From CADEFX01 sp963840425 (lineage in GTDB: Bacteria > Pseudomonadota > Alphaproteobacteria > Rhizobiales > Hyphomicrobiaceae), in the NCBI GenBank assembly GCA_963840425.1, contig CAWIYZ010000034.1, positions 381,304-445,303 on the forward strand: a DNA stretch of 64,000 bases, in the 5' to 3' direction. The translations under genes were made by a program, and so were the position numbers. Of this stretch, positions 46,587 to 55,458 are shown piece by piece. Under the pieces are notes generated by a model. That model was not told the origin of the DNA and made no database searches. It saw only the letters and a program-made list of their open reading frames with translations. Position 1 is the stretch's first letter; every line of letters begins with the position of its first letter.

Positions 46587-47234
46587 TCAATCCGCCGGGC
46601 CGGCGAAGAGGAGCAGGTTGCCGTCAGGGTCTTTGACGATGAAGGTCTTGGCGCCCCAGGGCTCCTTCCTCAGTGTTTGGAAGAAGGAAACGCCCGCGGT
46701 TTGAAATTCCAGATAGAGCTGCTTGATCTCTTCGGCGGTATCGACGCCCATGTCAGCCGACAACAGACTTTCGCGATCCCGGAGCTGAGGATCGATAACG
46801 GGCGCATCCATGTGCTTGAGGTTGAGCAAACCCCTGTCCCTTTTCACCTGCGCATAGAACGGAGGCTCGCCGTAGACGAAGACGATGGAGAACCCGAGCA
46901 TTTGCGTGAAAAAATCGCACGACGCCTTGATGTCCGTGACGAACAACTCCGCTGCCGTTGCGGTGATGACTGCTTTGGGCCGGGTCTGGTCTGCTTGATC
47001 AGGCATGGCTGAAGATCCTGTCTTGAGCGCCTGCCAGCTCTCGAATCCCTGTTGTCTTGCCACCAGCTCTTGAGCGTCAGTGAGCTTGAAGCTCGCGGCA
47101 AGGATTTCGGGGTCGCTCAGATGCCGAAAGCGCGGCACGAAGGCCCTGATCTGAGCGGCAACGGGATAGTATCGCTCACGGTGCCAGCGCAGAACGAGCT
47201 TGGCCTGCTTCCTGAGATTTTCGAGATTGGGCAT
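46587..47234 (-). CDS. VOC superfamily protein with an extra N-terminal helical domain
   Basis: 215 residues. The first ~75 residues (PNLENLRKQAKLVLRWHRERYYPVAAQIRAFVPRFRHL, ARQQGFESWQALK) are a helical segment often attached to ankyrin or VOC domains; the rest is a VOC fold (AELFVTDIKASCDFFTQMLGFSIVFVYGE, RKEPWGAKTFIVKDPDGNLLLF). ATG 47234. It overlaps the 3' end of the neighbouring metalloprotease-like gene by 59 bp on the same strand. Confidence 0.82.
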   Translation of the reverse strand: MPNLENLRKQAKLVLRWHRERYYPVAAQIRAFVPRFRHLSDPEILAASFKLTDAQELVARQQGFESWQALKTGSSAMPDQADQTRPKAVITATAAELFVTDIKASCDFFTQMLGFSIVFVYGEPPFYAQVKRDRGLLNLKHMDAPVIDPQLRDRESLLSADMGVDTAEEIKQLYLEFQTAGVSFFQTLRKEPWGAKTFIVKDPDGNLLLFAGPAD

Positions 47235-48123
47235 GGGCGCGCTGCGATTGACGATGACTTCGCGTAGGTGGGCTTTGCCCCTTCGGCGTTGCGCCGATGC
47301 GCCCTACAGCAGCACATGAAGGATGCGCTGGCGGTGCAAGCGTGTCAACGGGTGGGCGCCAAGTCGGGTTGACGCGATGTTGCGTGCCTTCGGCACGACT
47401 TCCTTGCGCGCCTTCGGCCCGTTTTGTTTGCGTGCCTTCGGCACGACGCCGGGGCCTTGCCGCCAACACCAGCGCCACGAACATCAGCAGAAGTGTACCG
47501 ACGGGGAGCGGCGGCGGTGCCTCGATCCGCTCGGGAGCCGGTGCAGTGTAGAGCGGCTGCCGCCTGGCTCGTGCAGAGGCGTCGCGGGGTGGCGACAGAC
47601 GTGCCTCGCGCGCAGATGTGGCCGAGGCGGCGGTGAAGCACTGGTGCAGGCTGGCGCAGCGATCGCCAGCGGCCGGATGGGTTGCCGTCTCGCGCCGGTT
47701 GCCGAAGGAGCTGCAGATCGATCCCAGATGACGCCGGTCGAGCCAGCCGTCGCGCACGCCGCGGTCTACTGCCCAGCAGTCGGCCTCCAGCTCGTCGCCG
47801 CCGACATGGTGGTGGCCGCATTCGTGATGGAAGACGAACAGGCCCACGGTGCTCGGATAGCGGCCGAGGCGAGCGGGGTTGAGGATCACCTCGTTGCGGC
47901 GCCGGCTCGCCATGCCGAGATTGGGCATGTGCGGGTCGAGCACGTTGCGCGCGCGGCCGCACTGCACGGTGCGTCCGGCGATCTGGAGCGAGCCGTCGGG
48001 CTGCATCTGCACGGGCGCGGCGGCGTGCGCGCGTGAGCCCGGTGCAGTAAGGGTGGCGGCCAGAAGGGCAAGCGTCCAGCAGAAATGGATCAGCGTGCGA
48101 TCGAATCGTGGCCATTCGCGCAT
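47176..48123 (-). CDS. Secreted HExxH metalloprotease-like protein, paralog with a repeat-rich tail
   Basis: Paralog of the gene at 10140-10730: TVQCGR, FVFHHECGHHHVGGDELEADCWAVDRG, SICSSF, DRCASLHQCF are shared, including the HECGH zinc motif and the Asp six residues later. A signal peptide (TLIHFCWTLALLAATLTAPGSRAHA) precedes. After a second hydrophobic segment (LPVGTLLLMFVALVLAARPRRR) the tail contains three 8-residue repeats of type xxRAEGxQ encoded by a 24-bp tandem repeat. ATG 48123 chosen (frame open to 48201). Function unknown. Confidence 0.72.
   Translation of the reverse strand: MREWPRFDRTLIHFCWTLALLAATLTAPGSRAHAAAPVQMQPDGSLQIAGRTVQCGRARNVLDPHMPNLGMASRRRNEVILNPARLGRYPSTVGLFVFHHECGHHHVGGDELEADCWAVDRGVRDGWLDRRHLGSICSSFGNRRETATHPAAGDRCASLHQCFTAASATSAREARLSPPRDASARARRQPLYTAPAPERIEAPPPLPVGTLLLMFVALVLAARPRRRAEGTQTKRAEGAQGSRAEGTQHRVNPTWRPPVDTLAPPAHPSCAAVGRIGATPKGQSPPTRSHRQSQRAHAQSRKSQEAGQARSALAP
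47380..47451. repeat. 24-bp tandem repeat, three units
   Basis: Three units of TTGCGTGCCTTCGGCACGAC plus four bases (second unit diverged) at 47380, 47404 and 47428. Each unit has the GTGCCTTCGGCAC hairpin also seen in family-1 elements. In the overlapping gene they encode 8-residue repeats. Confidence 0.8.
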
Positions 48124-48256
48124 CAGGCTTCGTCGCGACGCAATCGGGCCGATTTGGGGCAGTGGGGAACCCATAAACCAGACGGGGATGGTTCTCGGCA
48201 TGGCGGCGTGAAAGAATGCAGTGTTGGAGGGGAAGGACGGTCATGAGGAGGCTCGG

Positions 48257-49330
48257 TTGAGCACGGAGTGGGCAGGGGCCATCGATTGTGACGTGCATCC
48301 GCGCGTGCCGAACATTCGTGCGCTCCAAGCGCACATGGACGAGTACTGGCGCGACACGGTCGAGCTGCGCGGCATCGAGGGTTTCGAGAGCATTGCCTAT
48401 CCGACCAATGCGCCGCTGACCATTCGGCCCGACTGGCGCGAGGGCAAGGCCGGGGCCGACGAGCACGTCGAGCGCATGGCCAAGGCGCTGCTCGACCGCC
48501 ACGGCTTCGCGCATGCCATCTGCAATTGCCTCTATGCCGTGCAGATGATTCGCGACGAGCACATGGCAGCAGCGTTTGCGCGGGCCGTGAACGACTGGGT
48601 CAAGGCGGAATGGCTGGACAAGGATACGCGCCTCAGGGCGTCGATTGTCGTGCCAGTGCAGAACCCGGAGCTGGCGGTCGAGGAAATCGAGCGCTGTGCG
48701 CCGGACAAGCGTTTCGTCCAGGTGCTGTTCCTTGCCATGGGTGAGCTGCCGCTGGGCAAGAGCTATTTCTGGCCCATCCATCGCGCGGCGGAGCGGCATG
48801 ATCTGACCATCGGCATCCACGCCGGCTCCAGCTATCATCACGCGATTACGGGGTCGGGCTGGCCCAGCTACTATCTGGAAGATTACGCGGCGCAGTCGCT
48901 GGGCTTTCACACCCAACTCGGCAGCCTGATCTCCGAGGGCGTATTCGTTAAGTTTCCGAAGCTGAAGGTCGTGCTGATCGAGTCCGGCGTGAGCTGGATC
49001 GGGCCGTACCTGTGGCGCCTCAACAAGTTCTGGCGCGGGGTGCGCAACGAGGTGCCCTGGATCGACCGCTCGCCCAACGAGTTCGTGCGTGATCATATCC
49101 GTCTGACGATCCAGCCGTTCGACGCGCCGGCGTCGGGCGCCGAGGTGGGCCGGCTGATCGATCAGCTTCAATCGGACGAAATGTTGCTCTTTTCCTCAGA
49201 TTTTCCGCATTGGCAGTTCGACGGAGATGCTATGCTGCCGGCCGGTATCGACGCGTCGCTGCGCCGGAAAATTCTGGTCGACAATCCACTTGCCGCCTAT
49301 CCACGCCTTGGAGGCCGCCATGCAACTTGA
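48257..49330 (+). CDS. Amidohydrolase family protein (first of a pair)
   Basis: 357 residues from TTG 48257, which follows GAGGAGG by five bases; a GTG at 48221 is less well placed. Amidohydrolase-2 pattern: IDCDVHPRVPN, RASIVVPVQNPELAVEEIERC, HAGSSYHHAITGSGWPSYY, VFVKFPKLKVVLIESGVSWI and the late FSSDFPHWQFDGD with the metal Asp. It resembles ACMSD-type decarboxylases/hydrolases of aromatic degradation. The next gene overlaps by 11 bp, so they form an operon. Confidence 0.9.
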   Translation: MSTEWAGAIDCDVHPRVPNIRALQAHMDEYWRDTVELRGIEGFESIAYPTNAPLTIRPDWREGKAGADEHVERMAKALLDRHGFAHAICNCLYAVQMIRDEHMAAAFARAVNDWVKAEWLDKDTRLRASIVVPVQNPELAVEEIERCAPDKRFVQVLFLAMGELPLGKSYFWPIHRAAERHDLTIGIHAGSSYHHAITGSGWPSYYLEDYAAQSLGFHTQLGSLISEGVFVKFPKLKVVLIESGVSWIGPYLWRLNKFWRGVRNEVPWIDRSPNEFVRDHIRLTIQPFDAPASGAEVGRLIDQLQSDEMLLFSSDFPHWQFDGDAMLPAGIDASLRRKILVDNPLAAYPRLGGRHAT

Positions 49331-50456
49331 TGCACCAATTGCGCCCGAGCTCGATGTTGCCGATGCGAGCGGCCCGGCGGTCGCGAGACCGAACCGGCTC
49401 GCCGTGATCGATGGCGACGTGCATCCGGCGTGGCGCTCGCAGGAGGATCTGAAGCCGTTTCTGAGTAAGCGCTGGTGGGACCATCTGCAGACCTACGGCA
49501 GCCGGCGCAAGAACGGCAGCACCGGCCAAGAGCCGTACCCCAAGTCGGCGCCGCTCGCCTGCCGCCGCGATGCCTGGCCCGAGGAGGGCGGACGGCCGGG
49601 CTCCAGCCTGGCGCTAATGCAGAGTCAGCATCTCGACGGCAACAGCATCGAATTCGGAATACTGGGCCCCCTCGGTGCGACCGGACAGGGTGATTTCAAT
49701 CTGGATTTCAGCGCCGCCATGTGCAGCGCGGTGAACGACTGGCAGCGCGAGACGTTCACGCGGCCCGAGAAGCGGTTGAAGGGCGGCATCGTGGTGCCCT
49801 ACGAGGACACGGCGGCGTCGGTGGCGGAGATCGACCGCTGCGGGCCGGATCCCGATTTCGCCCAGGTGTTCATGCTGACACGCTCGCAGGAGCCGCTGGG
49901 CAGCCGCCGCTACTGGCCGATCTACGAGGCGGCGCAGCGCTACAAGCTGCCGGTGGCGGCCCACGTGTTCGGCACCAGCGGGCATCCGGTGTCGGGTGCG
50001 GGCTGGCCAAGCTTCTATGTGGAGGAAGGCGCCGGGCATTCCACGTCGTGCCAGACGGTCGTTTCCAGCCTCGTCATCGAGGGCGTATTCGAGCGCTTTC
50101 CGGGGCTGAAGGTGGTGATGGTCGAAGGCGGCTTCGCTTGGCTGCCGGCGCTGTCGTGGCGGCTCGACAAACTGTTCGAGCGCATGCGGGACGAGGTTCC
50201 GCACTTGAAGCGCAAGCCCTCGGAGTACATCCGCGAGCACGTCTACGTGACGACGCAGCCGATGGAGGAGCCGGATGATCGCCGGCACGTGCTCGACGTC
50301 ATGGAGTGGATCGGCTGGGATCGCCTGCTGTTCGCCAGCGACTATCCGCACTGGGACTTCGATGATCCGTTCCGCGCGTTCCCGGCGGGCTTGAAGCCGG
50401 AGCGGCATCGCCAGATCTGCGCCGAGAACGGCCGCTCGGTGTACCGGCTGTCGTAA
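49320..50456 (+). CDS. Amidohydrolase family protein (second of a pair)
   Basis: 378 residues from ATG 49320, inside the end of the previous gene. Same pattern: VIDGDVHPAW, KGGIVVPYEDTAASVAEIDRC, HVFGTSGHPVSGAGWPSFY, VFERFPGLKVVMVEGGFAWL, FASDYPHWDFDDP. Distinct from the first by sequence, so probably a heteromeric partner or parallel enzyme. The substrate is unknown. Confidence 0.9.
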   Translation: MQLDAPIAPELDVADASGPAVARPNRLAVIDGDVHPAWRSQEDLKPFLSKRWWDHLQTYGSRRKNGSTGQEPYPKSAPLACRRDAWPEEGGRPGSSLALMQSQHLDGNSIEFGILGPLGATGQGDFNLDFSAAMCSAVNDWQRETFTRPEKRLKGGIVVPYEDTAASVAEIDRCGPDPDFAQVFMLTRSQEPLGSRRYWPIYEAAQRYKLPVAAHVFGTSGHPVSGAGWPSFYVEEGAGHSTSCQTVVSSLVIEGVFERFPGLKVVMVEGGFAWLPALSWRLDKLFERMRDEVPHLKRKPSEYIREHVYVTTQPMEEPDDRRHVLDVMEWIGWDRLLFASDYPHWDFDDPFRAFPAGLKPERHRQICAENGRSVYRLS

Positions 50457-50469
50457 GCGGCTCTGCAAA

Positions 50470-50884
50470 ATGGCCCGTCATGTTGTCGCGCGCGTTGCGG
50501 ATATTCCTCCGGGCGCGCGCAAGTTCGTCACGATCAACGGGCGCGGTGTCGTCGTCTTCAACCTGAAGGGCGAGTTCTTTGCGCTGTCGGACCAGTGCCC
50601 GCACAAGGGCGGACACCTGTCGCAAGGCAAACTGACGGGACTAGTCGAAGTCCTCGGAGCCCGGCAGCTACCGCTACTCGCGCCAAGGCGAGATCGTGCG
50701 CTGTCCGTGGCACGGATGGGAGTTCGACATTCGCACTGGCAGGTCGTGGTGCGATCCGCGACGCTTGCGGTTGATGCAGTATGCGGTCAAGGTCGAGCCG
50801 GGTGCGACGCTGGCCGAGGGGCCGTACGTGGCGGAGACGTTCAAGGTCGCCGTCGAGGACGAATATGTGGTGATCGAGGTGTAG
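50470..50884 (+). CDS. Rieske [2Fe-2S] ferredoxin, disrupted by an apparent +1 frameshift
   Basis: First frame: VADIPPGARKFVTINGRGVVVFNLKGEFFALSDQCPHKGG with the CPHKG cluster ligands; it breaks near 50650. Next frame: SSEPGSYRYSRQGEIVRCPWHGWEFDI with the second CPWHG ligand pair, ending at 50884. Removing the G at 50650 (GTCGAA-G-TCCTCG) restores about 137 residues. It follows the amidohydrolase pair by 13 bp, so it may supply electrons to an oxygenase acting with them. Confidence 0.88.
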
Positions 50885-50983
50885 TTATCCTCGGCGGATA
50901 TCCCCGGTCTGGCACCTGTTCACGGTTAACGGTCGGCGGTGGGGTGAACTGAGCTGGCGATGCTATGGCCATGGGCACTTAAC

Positions 50984-51027
50984 GTAGCGCAGGCATAGCG
51001 CAAGCGTAGTGCAACAATAGCGCAAGA
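50984..51027. repeat. Four tandem 11-bp repeats
   Basis: GTAGCGCAGGC, ATAGCGCAAGC, GTAGTGCAACA, ATAGCGCAAGA in direct succession, one helical turn apart, in the intergenic space between convergent genes. Iteron-like in spacing. Confidence 0.6.
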
Positions 51028-51087
51028 GGGCACTCAACGAACCGCAAGTTGCGCCCGCAAGTCATCTCGCGTGTGATGACTGACGGG

Positions 51088-52002
51088 TCAGTCGGCGCGC
51101 GAGGAAGCGCCACGTGACGCGGCTGTCTCTGGGGGTCTTTCACTCGTCGCAATCCAGAGCCCGGCGAACACCGCAGTCAGTCCGGCGATGAGATTGAATG
51201 TAATCGGCTCATCGAGAATCACCGCCGCTGACAAGCTTGCGATCAGTGGGTTGACGGTCATCGTGTTGGTGACGCGCGTCGGGCTTGCGTACTGCAGCGC
51301 ATAGACCCAGAGAAAGAACGCAAGCGCACCACCGCCGGCGGCGAGATAGATCGCGGCGATGCCCTGCTGCAGTGTGAACGCCGCGATACGCGTAGCGTCT
51401 CCCGAGAGCAGGCTGAACACGACCAGCGCTATTCCGCCTGCGCCCATGCTGGCGGTGAGAAAGCCTAAGGCGCTGGAGCGTTTGATGAACGGTCGCGACC
51501 ACACACTGTAGAAAGCCATGCACAGTGTCGCTCCGGCCATGACGAGATCGCCGCGCCACGCTCCTGGTGGGGCGTTGCGCACGCCCGAGGCGAGCGCCAT
51601 GGCGACGCCGCTCATGGCGATCAGAACGCCTGCGGTCTTGCGCGTGCTCAAGGGCTCGATCCCGAGCAGTGCTCCGACCACCATGGTCATCATCGGCAGA
51701 GTGGAGAGCGCGAGCGTGCCGCGCGCCACCGTCGTCAGGCTGAGGGCGACGTTGTAGAAAACGAAAAACAGCGCGTAGAACATAAAACCGAGGCCGGCGA
51801 CCGCGGGCCAGTCCGCGCGCCGGGGCCATTGCGCGCGCAGCAGGAGAGCAAGTGGCAGGACGCACACAAAACCGCCGCCGAAGCGGATCGCTGCCAATGT
51901 GAAAGGGTCGGCGCTGCCGATCAGATAGCGGGTCGCGACCGCCGCTCCTGCGCCAAACGAGCAGGATAGAACGGCTACGCCCACTCCGAAACGTTCACTC
52001 AT
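51088..52002 (-). CDS. EamA/DMT-family transporter
   Basis: 304 residues, ten predicted membrane helices in two EamA repeats (RYLIGSADPFTLAAIRF; second repeat opening DLVMAGATLCMAFYSVWSRPF). Small-metabolite export is usual for the superfamily but the substrate cannot be named. ATG 52002; divergent from the MmyB-type regulator starting at 52084, so it may be its target. Confidence 0.9.
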   Translation of the reverse strand: MSERFGVGVAVLSCSFGAGAAVATRYLIGSADPFTLAAIRFGGGFVCVLPLALLLRAQWPRRADWPAVAGLGFMFYALFFVFYNVALSLTTVARGTLALSTLPMMTMVVGALLGIEPLSTRKTAGVLIAMSGVAMALASGVRNAPPGAWRGDLVMAGATLCMAFYSVWSRPFIKRSSALGFLTASMGAGGIALVVFSLLSGDATRIAAFTLQQGIAAIYLAAGGGALAFFLWVYALQYASPTRVTNTMTVNPLIASLSAAVILDEPITFNLIAGLTAVFAGLWIATSERPPETAASRGASSRAD

Positions 52003-52083
52003 GGTGTTTGCTCACGGCCAGAACTGGACGACAATGGATTTTGATCGAGGTCGTGGGCGCTATCAACTACGCGGCAGGTAGTC

Positions 52084-52923
52084 ATGGAGAAGTCTGCAAG
52101 CTTCCCATCTCAGTTGCGCTGGTGGCGCGAGCGGCGCGGCATGGCGCAGCTCGAGCTCTCCGGACTGGCGGAGGTTTCACAGCGCCATTTGAGCTTTCTG
52201 GAACTCGGCCGCACCGCGCCCAGCCGCGAGATGGTCTTGCGGCTGGCTGCAGCCCTGGATGTGCCGCTGCGTCAGCAGAACGCCCTGCTGCTGGCTGCGG
52301 GGTTTGCCCCAGTGTGGCGGGAAACGCCGCTCGGTGCGCCGCAACTCGCCATCGTCGACCAGGCGCTGAATTTCATGCTGGCACAGCAAGAGCCGTATCC
52401 GGCGTTTGTCGTCGACCGGCGCTGGCATCTTTTGCGCACCAATGGGGGCGGGCGAAATTTGGTGGAGTTCTTGACCGACACACCGCTTGGCGAACTCGAT
52501 CCGGCACAACCGATCAACCTGGCCGATGCTCTGCTGGCGCCCGATGCGCTTCGGCCGCTCATCGTGAATTGGCTCGACGTTGCACACTACTTCGTGCGCA
52601 GCGTGCACGCCGATGCGCTCGTGGATGGCAGGAGCGAGACGGCTGCGCTGCTCGAGCGGCTCTTGGCTTATCCCGATGTGCCGCGCATCGCGGATGTGCC
52701 GGTCCTGGACAACGATGTGGGTCCGGTATTGGCCATACGATTTGCCAAAGGCGACAGCTCGCTCGAGCTGTTCACGACGCTGGCGACGCTCGGCACGCCG
52801 CAGGACGTGACGGCGCAGGAGATTCGCATCGAATGCTTCTTTCCCGCTAACGAGGCCACGGGCGCCGTGCTCAGGGAATGGGCGGCTAAGCGTACGCGGT
52901 CTCCCGCCGCGGACGGCGCATGA
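52084..52923 (+). CDS. XRE-family transcriptional regulator with MmyB-like ligand domain
   Basis: 279 residues. An N-terminal helix-turn-helix (LRWWRERRGMAQLELSGLAEVSQRHLSFLELGRTAPSREM) is followed by the MmyB-type C-terminal domain (YPAFVVDRRWHLLRTN, VNWLDVAHYFVRSVHADALVDGRSET, AKGDSSLELFTTLATLGTPQDVTAQEIRIECFFPA). Such proteins bind fatty-acid-like ligands in some actinobacterial homologs; here unproven. ATG 52084. It is divergent from the EamA gene and overlaps the minus-strand MFS gene's end. Confidence 0.9.
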   Translation: MEKSASFPSQLRWWRERRGMAQLELSGLAEVSQRHLSFLELGRTAPSREMVLRLAAALDVPLRQQNALLLAAGFAPVWRETPLGAPQLAIVDQALNFMLAQQEPYPAFVVDRRWHLLRTNGGGRNLVEFLTDTPLGELDPAQPINLADALLAPDALRPLIVNWLDVAHYFVRSVHADALVDGRSETAALLERLLAYPDVPRIADVPVLDNDVGPVLAIRFAKGDSSLELFTTLATLGTPQDVTAQEIRIECFFPANEATGAVLREWAAKRTRSPAADGA

Positions 52924-54122
52924 GCCAGAGCACGATCAGGATATTGAGCACGTTCCAGAGGATGCCGTTGAGGAAGGCCACCTGATAGGAGCCCGTGTAA
53001 TCGAAGATCGCACCCGTCATCCAGCCGCCCAGCGCCATGCCGATGAGCGTCGCCATCAGCACGGTGCCGACACGCGCACCGGCCTCCTTCGGCGAGAAGC
53101 ACTCACGCACGATGATGGCGTAGCTCGGCACGATGCCGCCCTGAAACAGGCCGAAGAGCGCTGAGATCACGTACAGTGAGACCAGGCCGTCGAACGGGAT
53201 GTAGAGGATCAGAGCCAAGGTCTGCAGGACCGTACCGAGCAATAACGTCGGAAAGCCTCCGATACGGTCGGCGACCCAGCCCGACGCCAGGCGGCTGACG
53301 ACGCCAAAGCCCAGCATCAGCGACAGCATCTCGGCGCCGCGCGCGGGCCCGTATCCGAGGTCGGCGCAGTAGGCAACCAGGTGCACCTGCGGCATCGACA
53401 TGGCCACGCAGCAGGAAATTCCAGCGAGAATGAGCAGAGTTCTGGAGCGTGCTCGGCGATATATTGGGAATGAAGCGTGGAGCCGGCCTCTGCGCTCCGC
53501 CCGGCAGCTCATGTCCCACAGGCGTGCGGCGGCGAAGCACCAGCGTCAGCGGGATGATGGCAACCAGTACGACCAGACCAATCATCCAATATGTCCAGCG
53601 CCAGCCGAAGGCCGCGATCATACGCTCCACAATCGGTGGCCACACGGTTCCGGCGAGATAGTTGCCGCTGGCGCCGACCGCCACGGCCAAGCCGCGGCGA
53701 CGCTGGAACCAATGGGAAATATCGGCGATCAAGGGCCCGAACATCGCCGAGCACCCGAAGCCGATGAGAAAGCCGTGCGCGAGCGCGAACAGCCACAGGT
53801 TGCTCGCATAACCGGCCACGCCGTAGCCAGCGGCAAGGATGAGCGTGCCCAGCACGAGCGGGCGAATGATGCCGAGCCGATCGGCCAGGCGGCCCATGAT
53901 GATGCCGCCAAATCCGTAGCAGACCATGGTGACGGTGAAGGGCAGCGATGCGTCGCCGCGCGCCACGCCGAACTCGGCCTGTATGGCTGGAAGCACGACA
54001 ACGCCGGACCACATGCCCACGCTGCCGATGGCGCCGATCAGCAGCGTAACCAGCAGGCGCACCCATGCGTAAGCAGAATCGATGCCGCTCGCGCGCGCGT
54101 GGATAGACGTGTCCTGCTGCAT
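52886..54122 (-). CDS. Major facilitator superfamily transporter, disrupted by an apparent +1 frameshift
   Basis: Twelve-helix transporter in two pieces. N-terminal half from ATG 54122 (YAWVRLLVTLLIGAIGSVGMWSGVVVLPAIQAEFG, then MGRLADRLG signature) breaks near 53462; the C-terminal half resumes with RRARSRTLLILAGISCCVAM and continues to AYA at 52886. Skipping one base near 53462 joins them into about 411 residues. Substrate unknown. The end overlaps the XRE gene's 3' end on the other strand by 38 bp. Confidence 0.88.
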
Positions 54123-54277
54123 GTCGATTGCCGACTTTCGATCAGATCGGAAAGGCGGCGTGATATACCACCCGACCGCGCGCACGTCTTGGCAAAGCTT
54201 GGGTGCGCTGCGGGATGGCTATGTGCGGCATCTGGCGCAGCTGCCTGCTCGCGCGCCAGATCGCAAAGCGGTCGTGA

Positions 54278-55261
54278 TCAGGGCGAGTTCGCTGCGCCGG
54301 AGCGCTTGGCAGCTTCAGCCTGCATGGCCGCGCCGATGATCTCATCAGGATGGCGCGGTGTGATGCTCGCCGTCGCCACAGGAGAGGACGACTTGCGGTT
54401 CTTGGTGGAAGGTTCTGCTTTCGCCGTCGAAGGCGCGGGTTCCGCCTCGACCGCAGTGGGTTTTGGCTCGGTGCGAACCGTCTTGCGCAGATCGTCGACA
54501 TTGGCCTGTCTGCTCTCACTCGACAGGTCCGTGCCGGCTACAGTCTTTGCCTCGCCATGCTTGCCCTGCGCGCCCAGCACCAGCGCAAGGTTCTGGCGTA
54601 CTCGGGCGTTACTTCCTTCCGCGTCGGTGGCCTGTCGAAGCAGGGTCTCTGCTTTGGCAGCCTCTCCGTCCATGGCGTGCGCCATCGCCAGATTGTTGAG
54701 GACAGAGGCCTGACCCGGCGCCAATGCGCGGGCGCGCTCGAAGTAGGCGATGGCCTCCTTGTATTGGCCTTCCTTGGCGAGCACGGTGCCGCGGGCTGAG
54801 ATCACACGCCAATCCGGTTTAGCCGGGTCATCGGCCCGCTCCAGCAGCGACTTCGCCGTCGAGACTTGGCCGAGATCGAGAGCAAGGCGACCGTACTCGG
54901 AGAGATGCTCGCGGTTCTGCGAGTTCTGAGGATGGGTCTGCTGCAGGATCGCCAGAGCTTCCTTCTTGCGCCCCATCGCCTTGAGGTTCTTTGCATAGCT
55001 CAAGGCGGCGGCACCGTCGGCGGGGCTTTTGGCGTACTGCTTGCCCCAGTATTCGGTTGCCTTCTCGAGATCTGACCGCGGCGATTGAACGTCGTCTGCG
55101 GGGGCGGCATCCTGCATCGCGTTCGTGCTTGCAGCATCGCCAAGCGTCAACGGATTCATGCCGGAGCATCCGGCGAGAAAGGCAGTGGCTGCCAGCATCG
55201 CCGCCAGCTTCGCCGCTTTGATGTGGCGGCGGACACGCTTCACACGAAGACCGTCCGTCAT
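54278..55261 (-). CDS. TPR lipoprotein, TadD-like
   Basis: About 327 residues. The signal ends in lipobox FLAGC, so an outer-membrane-directed lipoprotein. TPR units: YWGKQYAKSPADGAAALSYAKNLKAMGRKKEAL, YGRLALDLGQVSTAKSLLERA, LAKEGQYKEAIAYFERARALAPGQASVLNNLAMAHAMDGEAAKAE. The C-terminal 80 residues are low complexity. Similar to TadD of Flp pilus systems, but no tad genes are nearby. ATG 55261 chosen over 55294. Confidence 0.85.
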   Translation of the reverse strand: MTDGLRVKRVRRHIKAAKLAAMLAATAFLAGCSGMNPLTLGDAASTNAMQDAAPADDVQSPRSDLEKATEYWGKQYAKSPADGAAALSYAKNLKAMGRKKEALAILQQTHPQNSQNREHLSEYGRLALDLGQVSTAKSLLERADDPAKPDWRVISARGTVLAKEGQYKEAIAYFERARALAPGQASVLNNLAMAHAMDGEAAKAETLLRQATDAEGSNARVRQNLALVLGAQGKHGEAKTVAGTDLSSESRQANVDDLRKTVRTEPKPTAVEAEPAPSTAKAEPSTKNRKSSSPVATASITPRHPDEIIGAAMQAEAAKRSGAANSP

Positions 55262-55458
55262 ACAGCGCTCCCTCGGCGACCCGTTCACCGGCATTCCCGA
55301 ATCGGTTCGGGTCAGCTGTCAGCTTCCGGGACGGCCCTCAACAAACCGTTAATCCGTCCGCGGACACAAAGGCATGGGTCGGTTCGAGAGCAATCCGCGT
55401 TGTGCTTGCGGTGCCGGTTCAGCTATTGCAGGGCGCCAACACCCGAATAGGGAACCGG

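Noticed and set aside
47380..47451. Tandem 24-bp units as a CRISPR array
   Set aside because: No spacers: units are contiguous, and no cas genes are present.
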